Shown: positions 1-5,759, counted from the stretch's first letter. The stretch: 11,207 nt of DNA from Candidatus Adiutrix sp. (GCA_031273445.1 JAISRV010000013.1:1-11207); one strand, 5' to 3'. The notes: generated from the sequence alone by a model not told the origin. A program made the numbers and translations.

Positions 1-9
1 AACTCGCTC

Positions 10-39
10 GCCAGGCAAAAATCACATTGTTTGCCCGGC
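10..39 (+). repeat. Degenerate copy of repeat hairpin B upstream of pylT
   Basis: An imperfect inverted repeat with arms reading GCCAGGCAAA and TTTGCCCGGC. It matches the B hairpin found at 243-272, 993-1022 and (inverted) 5535-5564, but has a changed left arm and a G inside the T run. The following bases, with a CAAGCCGA motif near 54-61, resemble the tail after the B hairpin in the copy upstream of pylSn. Any A hairpin would lie before the window start. No coding function is seen in 1-78. Confidence 0.7.
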
Positions 40-78
40 TGCGGTCAGCCCCGACAAGCCGAGCGCTTATATTTAAAC

Positions 79-152
79 GGAGGGTGGATCGATAAAGGAT
101 CGTCTGGGCTCTAAACCCACATAGCCGGGTGCGACTCCCGGACCCTCCGCCA
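79..152 (+). tRNA. pylT: tRNA-Pyl (anticodon CTA), pylT
   Basis: This is the amber-decoding pyrrolysine tRNA. The acceptor arms GGAGGGT (79-85) and ACCCTCC (142-148) pair over 7 bp, followed by discriminator G149 and encoded CCA (150-152). The features peculiar to tRNA-Pyl are present: one base (G86) between acceptor and D stem, a GATC/GATC D stem (87-90 with 98-101), anticodon loop CTCTAAA (109-115) with anticodon CTA at 111-113, a three-base variable region (122-124), and a CCGGG/CCCGG T stem (125-129 with 137-141) closing a TGCGACT loop without TTC. Two details are odd: the D loop is 7 nt rather than the 5 of the Methanosarcina and Desulfitobacterium tRNAs, and the six-bp anticodon stem (103-108 with 116-121) has a C104-C120 mismatch. 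A TATATT at 68-73 could be a -10 box, but no good -35 is seen. The adjacent pylSn/pylSc genes fit the assignment. Confidence 0.94.
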
Positions 153-182
153 AATTTGACGACCAGGCGCCGCTTAAAGCCA

Positions 183-272
183 GTCGCCCCCGAAGAGGGG
201 CGACGGAGGACGCGACCGGTTGACATGGTTAAAAGGCCCCCGGCCGGGCAAAAATCACATTTTTTGCCCGGC
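183..272 (+). repeat. Two-hairpin repeat, forward copy, in the pylSn leader
   Basis: Hairpin A is GTCGCCCC (183-190), loop CGAAGA, GGGGCGAC (197-204). About 38 bases later comes hairpin B: GCCGGGC (243-249), A5, TCACA, T6, GCCCGGC (266-272). The spacer contains CGCGACCGGTTGA and a TTAAAAGGCCCC stretch, both nearly identical to the inverted copy at 5535-5625. The copy lies between pylT and pylSn, ending 44 bp before the pylSn ribosome binding site, so it would be transcribed as leader RNA if the two genes are cotranscribed. Confidence 0.85.
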
Positions 273-329
273 GCCGAGCCGGCCGTCCAAGCCGACCAGG
301 CGAATATTTTTAAAGCAAAGAGGCCCGCC

Positions 330-680
330 ATGCTTGAAAACGTCAACGCCAAGCCGGCGCCCAAACGTTACTACCGCAAAAAAGTGGACCTTTTCGTCCT
401 TTTGGACAAGATGAAGCTCTGGCCTTCCCGCTCCGGCGTTTTGCATGGCCTCAAAAGCATCGACCGTCATGGCGAAATGGCCGTGCTGACCACCCATTGC
501 GGCCGCAGCTTCAAAGTGCGCAATTCACGCCGCAGCCGGGCGGCGCGCTGGCTGCGCAACAAGCTGCATCAGTCCGCCTGCCCGGCTTGCGCTGTGCCTC
601 AATGGAAGCTGGATAAATACGGGGCCACTTTTTTCAGCCGCCGCCAGGGCTCGCTCCTGAAAGGCGGGCCGAACCGCTGA
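330..680 (+). CDS. pylSn: Pyrrolysyl-tRNA synthetase N-terminal domain protein PylSn
   Basis: A 116-aa stand-alone N-terminal domain of pyrrolysyl-tRNA synthetase. In bacteria this domain is a separate protein that binds the T-arm, variable-loop side of tRNA-Pyl and assists PylSc. The family core is clear: KRYYRKKVDLF (12-22), KLWPSRSGVLHGLKS (29-43), THCG (55-58), VRNSRRSRAARWLRNK (63-78) and CPAC (84-87). His39, Cys57, Cys84 and Cys87 align with the zinc ligands of the archaeal N-domain. The ATG at 330 is preferred because AAAGAGG (317-323) lies 6 bases upstream and the family starts at this point. The frame is open back to 129, but that start would overlap the tRNA gene. The C-terminal 15 residues are basic and not family-typical. 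The gene sits between pylT and pylSc, whereas Desulfitobacterium hafniense has pylSn at the end of the cluster. Confidence 0.94.
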   Translation: MLENVNAKPAPKRYYRKKVDLFVLLDKMKLWPSRSGVLHGLKSIDRHGEMAVLTTHCGRSFKVRNSRRSRAARWLRNKLHQSACPACAVPQWKLDKYGATFFSRRQGSLLKGGPNR

Positions 681-693
681 TCCGCCCCGCCTT

Positions 694-824
694 GGAGGCG
701 AATTTTTGTCTCATCGCTCATTTGTTCCGTTCGTTACGTCCCGCCATTTCAGGGGTTGACAGCCAGCAGTTCTCGGGTGTAGGCGAACATTTTAAAAAGC
801 AAGTCGCCCCCGGAGAGGGGCGAC
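694..824 (+). repeat. Tandem repeat unit 1 (about 130 bp)
   Basis: The unit starts GGAGGCGAATTTTTG, runs through TCATCGCTCATT and GTTCCGTT, then a CGCCATTT block, GACAGCC, GGCGAACATTTTAAAAAGCA, and ends in hairpin A (803-824). It lines up along its whole length with 825-953, differing at scattered positions, which indicates an old head-to-tail duplication. It begins about 14 bases after the pylSn stop. Confidence 0.85.
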
Positions 825-953
825 GGAGCGAATTTTGTTTCATCGCTCATTAGTTCCGTTAATTACGCCCCGCCATTTTAGAGGCTGACAGCCGGCAATT
901 CTCAGGCGAAGGCGAACATTTTAAAAAGCAGGTCGCCCCCGGAGAGGGGCGAC
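825..953 (+). repeat. Tandem repeat unit 2 (about 130 bp)
   Basis: This is the second copy of the preceding unit, from GGAGCGAATTTTG through TCATCGCTCATTAG, CGCCATTTTAGAGG, GGCGAACATTTTAAAAAGCA to hairpin A (932-953). Unlike unit 1, it is followed by the full spacer and hairpin B. It is therefore the unit that joins the dispersed two-hairpin repeat family. Confidence 0.85.
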
Positions 954-1022
954 GGAGCGAAGCGACTGGTCGAGAAGGCGATAAATTCACTGGCCGGGCA
1001 AAAATCGCATTTTTTGCCCGGC
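932..1022 (+). repeat. Two-hairpin repeat, forward copy, in the pylSc leader
   Basis: Hairpin A is GTCGCCCC (932-939) and GGGGCGAC (946-953). The spacer begins CGGAGCGAAGCGAC. Hairpin B is GCCGGGC (993-999), A5, TCGCA, T6, GCCCGGC (1016-1022), followed by TACGACCCAG. This is the same 91-bp layout as the inverted copy at 5535-5625, including the TACGACCCAG that follows B. It ends 28 bases before the pylSc ribosome binding site. Confidence 0.87.
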
Positions 1023-1060
1023 TACGACCCAGATAGCCAAGCATTTTACTGGAGATATAT

Positions 1061-1912
1061 ATGGATTGGACTGACGAACAGAACAAACGCCTGACCGACC
1101 TGGGCGCCGGGCCGGATATTCTGGCTTCTCATTTTGAAGACTCCGCGGAACGCAATCGCGCCTTTCAGAAAATCGAAGCCGGGCTGGCTCATGAGACCGG
1201 CGATAAAATACGCCGCCATCTGGCGGAAGTCCGGCGTCCCGAATTGGTCGTTCTCCGGGAAAAGCTGGCCGCCGCCCTGGTCGCGGCCGGCTTCACCGAG
1301 GTTGAAACTCCGCTGACCGTCTCCCGCCTCCACCTGGAGCGGATGGGCCTCACCGAAGACCACTCGCTGAACAGGCAGATTTTCTGGCTGGACAGGAACA
1401 AGGCCATGCGGCCCATGCTGGCGCCGAACCTGTATTATCTGATGGTGGACCTTTTGCGCCTGGCGCCTCACCCGGTGAGCATTTTTGAAATCGGGCCGTG
1501 TATGCGCAAGGAAACCCAGGGCGCCCAACATGCGGCGGAATTCACCATGCTCAACCTGGTGGAAATGGGGCTGCCGCTCCCGGCCCGCCGGGAGCGCATG
1601 GAAGAATTGGCCCGGCTGGTGCTGAAGGCCTCCGGCCTGCCGGTGGACGAATGCCGGCTGACGACGGAAAAATCCGGCGTTTACGGGGAAACCCTGGATG
1701 TGGAAAGCCCGGAAGGCCTGGAACTGGCCAGCGCCGCCATGGGCCCGCACCCGCTGGACGCGCCCTGGGGCATTGACGCGCCCTGGGTCGGTCTCGGTTT
1801 CGGGCTGGAAAGACTGGTCATGGCCCGGGCCGCCCTGGACGGTCTGACCTTGAATCCGGCCCGGGCCGGCCGCAGTCTGGCCTATCTGGGCGGCTTCAGG
1901 CTCAATGTTTAA
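1061..1912 (+). CDS. pylSc: Pyrrolysyl-tRNA synthetase catalytic subunit PylSc
   Basis: A 283-aa class II aminoacyl-tRNA synthetase that charges tRNA-Pyl with pyrrolysine using ATP, in the cytoplasm. It corresponds to the C-terminal domain of archaeal PylS and is about the length of D. hafniense PylSc. Signature segments are RPMLAPNLYYL (117-127), IFEIGPCMRKETQGAQH (141-157, motif 2 with Arg149 and Glu151), FTMLNLVEMG (161-170), VYGETLD (207-213) and PWVGLGFGLERL (241-252, motif 3). Pocket residues aligned with M. mazei are Ala121 (A302), Leu124 (L305), Tyr125 (Y306), Met128 (L309), Asn165 (N346), Val167 (C348), Tyr208 (Y384) and Trp242 (W417). The substrate-recognising Asn and Tyr are kept; Met128 and Val167 differ from the archaeal enzyme. 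The start ATG has GGAGA 5 bases upstream. pylB begins 12 bases after the stop, so the two are very likely cotranscribed. Confidence 0.97.
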   Translation: MDWTDEQNKRLTDLGAGPDILASHFEDSAERNRAFQKIEAGLAHETGDKIRRHLAEVRRPELVVLREKLAAALVAAGFTEVETPLTVSRLHLERMGLTEDHSLNRQIFWLDRNKAMRPMLAPNLYYLMVDLLRLAPHPVSIFEIGPCMRKETQGAQHAAEFTMLNLVEMGLPLPARRERMEELARLVLKASGLPVDECRLTTEKSGVYGETLDVESPEGLELASAAMGPHPLDAPWGIDAPWVGLGFGLERLVMARAALDGLTLNPARAGRSLAYLGGFRLNV

Positions 1913-1924
1913 AGCGGGTGAGGC

Positions 1925-3010
1925 ATGACGGCGAATCTCGGCCATATATTGGAAAAAGCTAAGAATTATGAAGAGTTGACCCGTGAAGAACTGGCCCGGA
2001 TCATCAGCCCGGCCGACGACGGCGAACGGCTGGAGATTCGCGCGGCGGCCCGGGAAATGCGCGGCCGCCACAGCGGGGAGCTTATTTTCACCTACGGCTT
2101 CGTCTATCTCAGCACCTACTGCCGCAACGACTGCCGTTTTTGCGCCTATCGCCGCACCAACAGCCGGGCCCGGCGTTATCGCAAAGACAAGGACGAAGTG
2201 TTCCGGGCCGCCGAGCGTCTGGCGCGTCAGGGCGTCAACCTGATTGATCTGACCATGGGCGAGGACCCGGCCAGCGATGAGCCCGCCTTCATCGACCAGA
2301 CGGCCGGCCTGATCGAAGGGGTGCGCGGCGTCTGCGGTCTGCCGGTCATGATTTCGCCGGGGCTGGCCTCGCGCGCGGCCCTGACCAGATATAAAAAAGC
2401 GGGGGCGGACTGGTACGCCTGTTACCAGGAAACCCACAACCCCGCTCTTTTCAGCCGCCTGCGTCAGGGTCAGGATTACGGGGAGCGGCGGCGGGCCAAG
2501 ACGGCGGCCCTCGAAACGGGCCTGTTGGTGGAGGAAGGCGTTCTGTGCGGGGTCGGCGAAACGGCGGAAGACCTGGCTGATTCCATCCTGGCCATGAAGC
2601 GGCTCGGGGCCGGGCAGGTGCGGGCCATGGGCTTCATTCCCCCGGCCGAAGCGCGCGGCGACGTTTCCGGCCGCTGGGCCGGGAGCCCCGGGCCCGGCCG
2701 GGCCCAGGCGCGGGAAGTGGACATGATCGCGGCTCTGCGTCTGGCCCTGCCTGACCGCCTCATTCCCGCCTCGCTGGATGTCGAAGGGCTGGCCGGGCTG
2801 CCCGAGCGTCTTATGGCCGGGGCCAACGTCGTCACTTCCCTGGTGCCCTCGGATATGGCCCTGGCCGGGGTGGCCCAGGCCAGCCTGGACATAGACAACG
2901 AGGCCAGAAGCGTCAAAGGCGTCCGGCCGGCGGTGGAGGCCGCCGGGCTTAAACTGGCCTCGGCCGGCGAATACCGCGGCTGGCTCAATCAGGCCAGGCC
3001 GGCGGCATGA
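1925..3010 (+). CDS. pylB: 3-methylornithine synthase PylB (radical SAM)
   Basis: PylB is a radical S-adenosylmethionine mutase that turns L-lysine into (3R)-3-methyl-D-ornithine, the first step of pyrrolysine synthesis. The protein is 361 aa, the family size. The [4Fe-4S]-binding CxxxCxxC motif is Cys66, Cys70 and Cys73, in STYCRNDCRFCAYRRTN (63-79). Other segments shared with the archaeal enzyme are LIDLTMGEDP (106-115), VMISPG (141-146), CYQETHNPALFSRLRQGQ (166-183), LCGVGE (207-212), LIPASLDVEGL (279-289) and AGANVVTSLVP (298-308). A Gly/Arg/Pro-rich stretch at about 241-265 is roughly 8 residues longer than in Methanosarcina PylB. The start ATG has GGTGAGG upstream. The stop overlaps the pylC start (ATGA, 3007-3010), indicating translational coupling. 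Confidence 0.97.
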   Translation: MTANLGHILEKAKNYEELTREELARIISPADDGERLEIRAAAREMRGRHSGELIFTYGFVYLSTYCRNDCRFCAYRRTNSRARRYRKDKDEVFRAAERLARQGVNLIDLTMGEDPASDEPAFIDQTAGLIEGVRGVCGLPVMISPGLASRAALTRYKKAGADWYACYQETHNPALFSRLRQGQDYGERRRAKTAALETGLLVEEGVLCGVGETAEDLADSILAMKRLGAGQVRAMGFIPPAEARGDVSGRWAGSPGPGRAQAREVDMIAALRLALPDRLIPASLDVEGLAGLPERLMAGANVVTSLVPSDMALAGVAQASLDIDNEARSVKGVRPAVEAAGLKLASAGEYRGWLNQARPAA

Positions 3011-4146
3011 CCTTCCGGCTGGGCATTCTGGGCGGCGGCCTTCAGGGCACGGAAGCGGCCTGTCTGGCCCGTTGGGCCGGCTGGGAAACAGTCTTGGTCG
3101 ACGCCCGACCCCAGGCGCCGGCCTCCGCCTTGGCCGGGCGTTTCCTTCATTTGCCGGTCGCCGGTTTCGGCGACCTGGAAAAAGCTTTCGGCCATTGCGA
3201 TGCGGTGGTCCCGGCCTGTGAAGACCTGCCCACGCTGGAGCTCCTGAGCCGCTGGGGCGACGAGAGCGGCCTTCCGGTGGCTTTTGACCTTGAAGCCTAC
3301 CGGATCAGCCGCGACAAGATTCTCTCCAAGGCTTTGTTTCTCAAGGCCGGAATTCCCGCTCCGCTGGCCTGGCCCGAGGCCGGCTATCCTTTGATCGCCA
3401 AACCCGCGGCCTCCAGCGGCAGCCGGGGAGTGACCCTGCTGGCCACGGAAGCCGATTTCAGGCGCAAATTTCCTTCCGGAGACATAAGCGGCTGGGTGGT
3501 GGAGGAATACTGCCCCGGCCCTTCCTATTCGCTGGAGGCGACCGGGCGCCCCGGCGCCCATCGGGCCTGGCTGACCACCGCGCTGGAGATGGATGAAGTC
3601 TACGACTGCCGCCTGGTTCGCGCTCCCGCCGCTCTGCCCGGCCGGCAAGAGGAGGAGCTGCGGTCTTTTTCCCTTAAAACGGCGGCCGCCCTGGGCCTGA
3701 CCGGCCTTATGGATGTGGAAGTCATCGCCGCCCCGCAGGGTTTGAGAGTTCTGGAGATCGACGCGCGCCTGCCCAGCCAGACGCCCACGGCGGTCTTGTG
3801 GTCTTCCGGCGAAAACCTTCTGGCGCGTTTGACGGAAATTTTCTGCCCCTGTCCCCGCCCCGAGCCCGCCGTTTCCGGCCGGGCGGTTATTTATGAACAC
3901 GCGGCCGTGACTCCCGCCGGCCTTAAAAGCGCGGGCGAACACCTCATGTCGGCCGCCGGCCCTTTGAGCCTGAAGGAAAACTTTTTCGGCGCGGACCTGG
4001 CCGTGACCGACTACGCCCCGGGCCGGGCCGCCTGGGCGGCCGCTCTCATTATGACCGGAGAAGACGCCGACGCCGCCCAGGCCAGGCGCCGGGAAGTCTG
4101 GGCCAGGCTGGCCCGGCGGTTCTCAAGGCAACGGACAATCCAGTGA
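3007..4146 (+). CDS. pylC: 3-methylornithine--L-lysine ligase PylC (ATP-grasp)
   Basis: PylC uses ATP to join 3-methylornithine to the epsilon-amine of L-lysine, the second step of pyrrolysine synthesis. The protein is 379 aa, against about 363 in Methanosarcina. Visible segments are a Rossmann-like N-terminus with LGGGLQG (8-14), FDLEAYRISRDKILSK (93-108), which closely matches the archaeal enzyme, the ATP-grasp strand LIAKPAASSGSRGV (129-142), VVEEYCPGPSYSLE (164-177), and the metal/ATP-binding region GLMDVEVI (233-240) with LEIDARLPSQTPTAV (249-263). It starts inside the pylB stop (ATGA) and its own stop overlaps a GTG start for mgtE. The product normally goes to PylD, which is not encoded in the window. 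Confidence 0.96.
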   Translation: MTFRLGILGGGLQGTEAACLARWAGWETVLVDARPQAPASALAGRFLHLPVAGFGDLEKAFGHCDAVVPACEDLPTLELLSRWGDESGLPVAFDLEAYRISRDKILSKALFLKAGIPAPLAWPEAGYPLIAKPAASSGSRGVTLLATEADFRRKFPSGDISGWVVEEYCPGPSYSLEATGRPGAHRAWLTTALEMDEVYDCRLVRAPAALPGRQEEELRSFSLKTAAALGLTGLMDVEVIAAPQGLRVLEIDARLPSQTPTAVLWSSGENLLARLTEIFCPCPRPEPAVSGRAVIYEHAAVTPAGLKSAGEHLMSAAGPLSLKENFFGADLAVTDYAPGRAAWAAALIMTGEDADAAQARRREVWARLARRFSRQRTIQ

Positions 4147-5507
4147 AATCAGTAATACAGCGCAATCTAAAGAGCCTGATTGAAGAGGGGCGGGAAGCCG
4201 AATTGGCCGAAATGCTGGCCGGTCTGCATCCCGCCGACGTGGCGGAGATTCTCAATCCTTTGGATATGGAAGACACCGTCAAGGTCATCTCTCTGTTGGA
4301 CATTGAACACGCCTCCGATGTTCTGGTGGAAATGTCCGAAGCCGCCCGGGACCAGGTGGCCGCGGAAATGCCTCTGGAAAAGCTCACCGAACTGGTCGCC
4401 GAGATGGATTCCGACGACGCCGCGGACATCGTGGCCGAATTGCCGGATGAAGAGGCCCACAAAGTTCTGGCGGCCATTGAGCGGAAAGACGCCGAAGGCG
4501 TGCGGCGCCTGATGATGTACGATGAGGAGACGGCCGGCGGCTTGATGCAGGTGGAGCTGATTTCGGCCCGGGAAGATGAGGTCGTCTCCAGCGTGGTCGA
4601 TAAGCTGCGTCAGGCCGGCGACGACGTGGGGGTCATATATTACATTTTCGTGGTGGATCAGGCCGGCGTCCTGCGCGGTCAGGTGACCATCCGGCAGCTG
4701 CTTTTGGCCTGGCCCGACCAGATCATGAAGGAGATGATGTCCGCCCCCGCCCTGATCGTGCGCGTCGACGAAGATCAGGAGGCCGTGGCTCAGAATTTTC
4801 AGAAATATGACGTTCAGACCGCGCCGGTCGTCGACGGCCATGGGCGCCTGCTGGGCCGCATCACCTTCGACGACATCATGGACGTGGTTCACGAAGAGAC
4901 GGATCAGGACTTCTACCGTATGGCCGGATCGTCCGAAGAAGAGGTCTATTCCAGCGGTTCGGCCAAGATCGCGACTCTGCGCATGCCCTGGCTCGCCTTC
5001 AACCTCGTCGGCGGCTTCATCACCAGCGCCATTCTTTCCTATTTCAACGTCTCATTCAGCAATATCATTATGCTGACGCCCTTTGTCCCCATGATTATGG
5101 GCCTGTCCGGGGCGGTCGGCTCCCAGTCGTCCACCATCACCGTGCGCGGGCTGGCCATAGGCCGCATCGCCGAGGGCAAGGTCTGGAGCAATGTCGTCCG
5201 GGAAATCAGAATATCAGTCATAATCGCCGTGACCCTGGGGGTCGTCATCGCCCTGGGCACGGGCGGACTTCATTCGGCCGGAACGTCCGGCGCGTCCGGC
5301 GCGGCCGCCCGGCTGGGGCTGGCCGTGGGCGCTTCCATCGTCGCCGCCATCGTCGTCTCCACTGTTCTGGGGTCGGTTATTCCCCTTTTATTCAAAGCCA
5401 TGAAAATCGACCCGGCCCTGGCTTCCGGCCCGGTGGTCACTTCGGCCAACGACGTGGCCAGCCTTTTCATTTACATGTCCGTCGGGACTTTTATTTTGAC
5501 GATGTGA
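4143..5507 (+). CDS. mgtE: Magnesium channel/transporter MgtE
   Basis: A 454-aa inner-membrane Mg2+ channel of the MgtE family, full length. It has the cytoplasmic MgtE N-domain (about 5-130, with LHPADVAEIL and SDDAADIVAELPDEEAH), two CBS domains (about 135-195 and 200-255), the connecting helix, and a five-helix membrane domain (about 282-453). The pore signatures are LSGAVGSQSSTITVRGLAIG (321-340) and DPALASGPVVTSANDVASLF (423-442). Asp437 aligns with the Mg2+-selectivity aspartate of Thermus MgtE (D432). The GTG start is chosen because the N-domain begins there; it overlaps the pylC stop (GTGA, 4143-4146), so expression is probably coupled to pylC. Family members close by sensing Mg2+ through the N and CBS domains. 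A direct role in pyrrolysine biology is not known. Confidence 0.95.
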   Translation: MKSVIQRNLKSLIEEGREAELAEMLAGLHPADVAEILNPLDMEDTVKVISLLDIEHASDVLVEMSEAARDQVAAEMPLEKLTELVAEMDSDDAADIVAELPDEEAHKVLAAIERKDAEGVRRLMMYDEETAGGLMQVELISAREDEVVSSVVDKLRQAGDDVGVIYYIFVVDQAGVLRGQVTIRQLLLAWPDQIMKEMMSAPALIVRVDEDQEAVAQNFQKYDVQTAPVVDGHGRLLGRITFDDIMDVVHEETDQDFYRMAGSSEEEVYSSGSAKIATLRMPWLAFNLVGGFITSAILSYFNVSFSNIIMLTPFVPMIMGLSGAVGSQSSTITVRGLAIGRIAEGKVWSNVVREIRISVIIAVTLGVVIALGTGGLHSAGTSGASGAAARLGLAVGASIVAAIVVSTVLGSVIPLLFKAMKIDPALASGPVVTSANDVASLFIYMSVGTFILTM

Positions 5508-5508
5508 G
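5494..5508 (+). repeat. 15-bp direct repeat, copy 1, spanning the mgtE stop
   Basis: TTTTGACGATGTGAG covers the last mgtE codons and the TGA. The identical 15 bases recur at 5632-5646, 138 bp downstream. Both copies are followed, after 19 and 29 bases, by GGTCGTAGCCGGGCAAAA, so the similarity extends beyond the 15-mer. Confidence 0.9.
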
Positions 5509-5534
5509 TCGTGCCCGGGGCCGGCTGGGTCGTA

Positions 5535-5625
5535 GCCGGGCAAAAAATGTGATTTTTGCCCGGCGAGGGGCCTTTTACCCGCTTCAACCGGTCGCTTCGC
5601 TCCGTCGCCCCTCTCCGGGGGCGAC
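5535..5625 (-). repeat. Two-hairpin repeat, inverted copy after mgtE
   Basis: Read on the minus strand this is hairpin A (5625-5604), a spacer with CGGAGCGAAGCGACCGGTTGA and TAAAAGGCCCC, then hairpin B (5564-5535: GCCGGGC, A5, TCACA, T6, GCCCGGC), followed by TACGACCCAG. It is close to the copy at 183-272 in the spacer and to 932-1022 in the flanks. It faces the upstream copies. Confidence 0.87.
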
Positions 5626-5635
5626 TGGCTTTTTT
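5604..5635 (+). terminator. Possible intrinsic terminator after mgtE (hairpin A plus T6)
   Basis: An 8-bp stem GTCGCCCC/GGGGCGAC (5604-5611 with 5618-5625) with a 6-base loop is followed by TGGC and then six T (5630-5635). It is positioned 97 bases after the mgtE stop and could end the pyl-mgtE transcript. The four bases between stem and T run are more than in a classic terminator. The hairpin is also part of the repeat family, so the termination role is inference. Confidence 0.4.
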
Positions 5636-5646
5636 GACGATGTGAG
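5632..5646 (+). repeat. 15-bp direct repeat, copy 2
   Basis: TTTTGACGATGTGAG is identical to the mgtE end at 5494-5508. Here it is non-coding. It is followed by a GC-rich TGGCCGGCC doublet (about 5657-5674) and a truncated repeat. Confidence 0.9.
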
Positions 5647-5682
5647 CGCGTCGGCTTGGCCGGCCTGGCCGGCCTGGTCGTA

Positions 5683-5700
5683 GCCGGGCAAAATATGTGA
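5683..5700 (-). repeat. Truncated hairpin B after the second direct repeat
   Basis: GCCGGGCAAAATATGTGA matches the first arm and loop of the inverted B hairpin at 5535-5552, except that A6 has become AAAAT-A, and it is preceded by the same GGTCGTA. The second arm is missing; the sequence continues into unrelated GCCGCGCC. This looks like the broken end of a partial tandem duplication. Confidence 0.75.
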
Positions 5701-5730
5701 GCCGCGCCGGCTGCGCCTCCCTGCCGCAGC

Positions 5731-5759
5731 TTGAGTTTTAAGCGTCAAAATATTATCAT
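5731..5759 (+). promoter_or_regulatory. Candidate sigma-70 promoter for the sigma-54 activator gene
   Basis: TTGAGT (5731-5736, 4 of 6 against TTGACA) and TATCAT (5754-5759, 5 of 6 against TATAAT) are separated by 17 bases in an A/T-rich island within GC-rich sequence. A start near 5766 would leave a leader of about 20 bases before the ATG at 5787. No GG-N10-GC sigma-54 promoter is seen here. The call is by eye. Confidence 0.5.

Larger units (their letters stand above)
681..1060. other. 380-bp repeat-filled gap between pylSn and pylSc
   Basis: No gene is supported here. The stretch is made of two tandem units of about 130 bp (694-824, 825-953), a further spacer plus hairpin B (to 1022), and a short A/T-rich leader that carries the pylSc ribosome binding site (GGAGA, 1051-1055). 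The open frames here are small, lack good start signals and cross the hairpins. Whether pylSc has its own promoter in this gap cannot be decided by eye. Confidence 0.75.

Noticed and set aside
79..152. Ordinary amber-suppressor tRNA (Leu, Ser or Tyr type)
   Set aside because: The single base between acceptor and D stem, short variable region, six-bp anticodon stem, absence of TTC in the T loop, and adjacency to pylSn/pylSc identify tRNA-Pyl.
183..272. PYLIS-type pyrrolysine insertion element
   Set aside because: The hairpins do not follow an in-frame TAG, and the same element occurs after mgtE in reverse orientation.
129..329. Upstream extension of pylSn in the same frame to 129
   Set aside because: It would begin inside the tRNA-Pyl gene and translate the two repeat hairpins. 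The family core, a ribosome binding site and an ATG all support 330.
183..1022. CRISPR array
   Set aside because: The repeated hairpins are irregularly spaced, imperfect between copies, and lack regular 25-40 bp unique spacers. No cas gene is present.
1046..2437. 463-codon open frame on the minus strand
   Set aside because: It is antisense to pylSc and pylB, whose family motifs are unmistakable. Its composition (rich in Gly, Gln, Pro, Arg, His) is that of a GC-rich shadow frame.
2989..3942. Long minus-strand frame over pylC
   Set aside because: It is a shadow frame of a recognised gene with no recognisable domain.
4143..5507. mgtE position holding a diverged pylD
   Set aside because: The protein has MgtE N, CBS and five-helix membrane domains and lacks any NAD-binding Rossmann fold expected of PylD.
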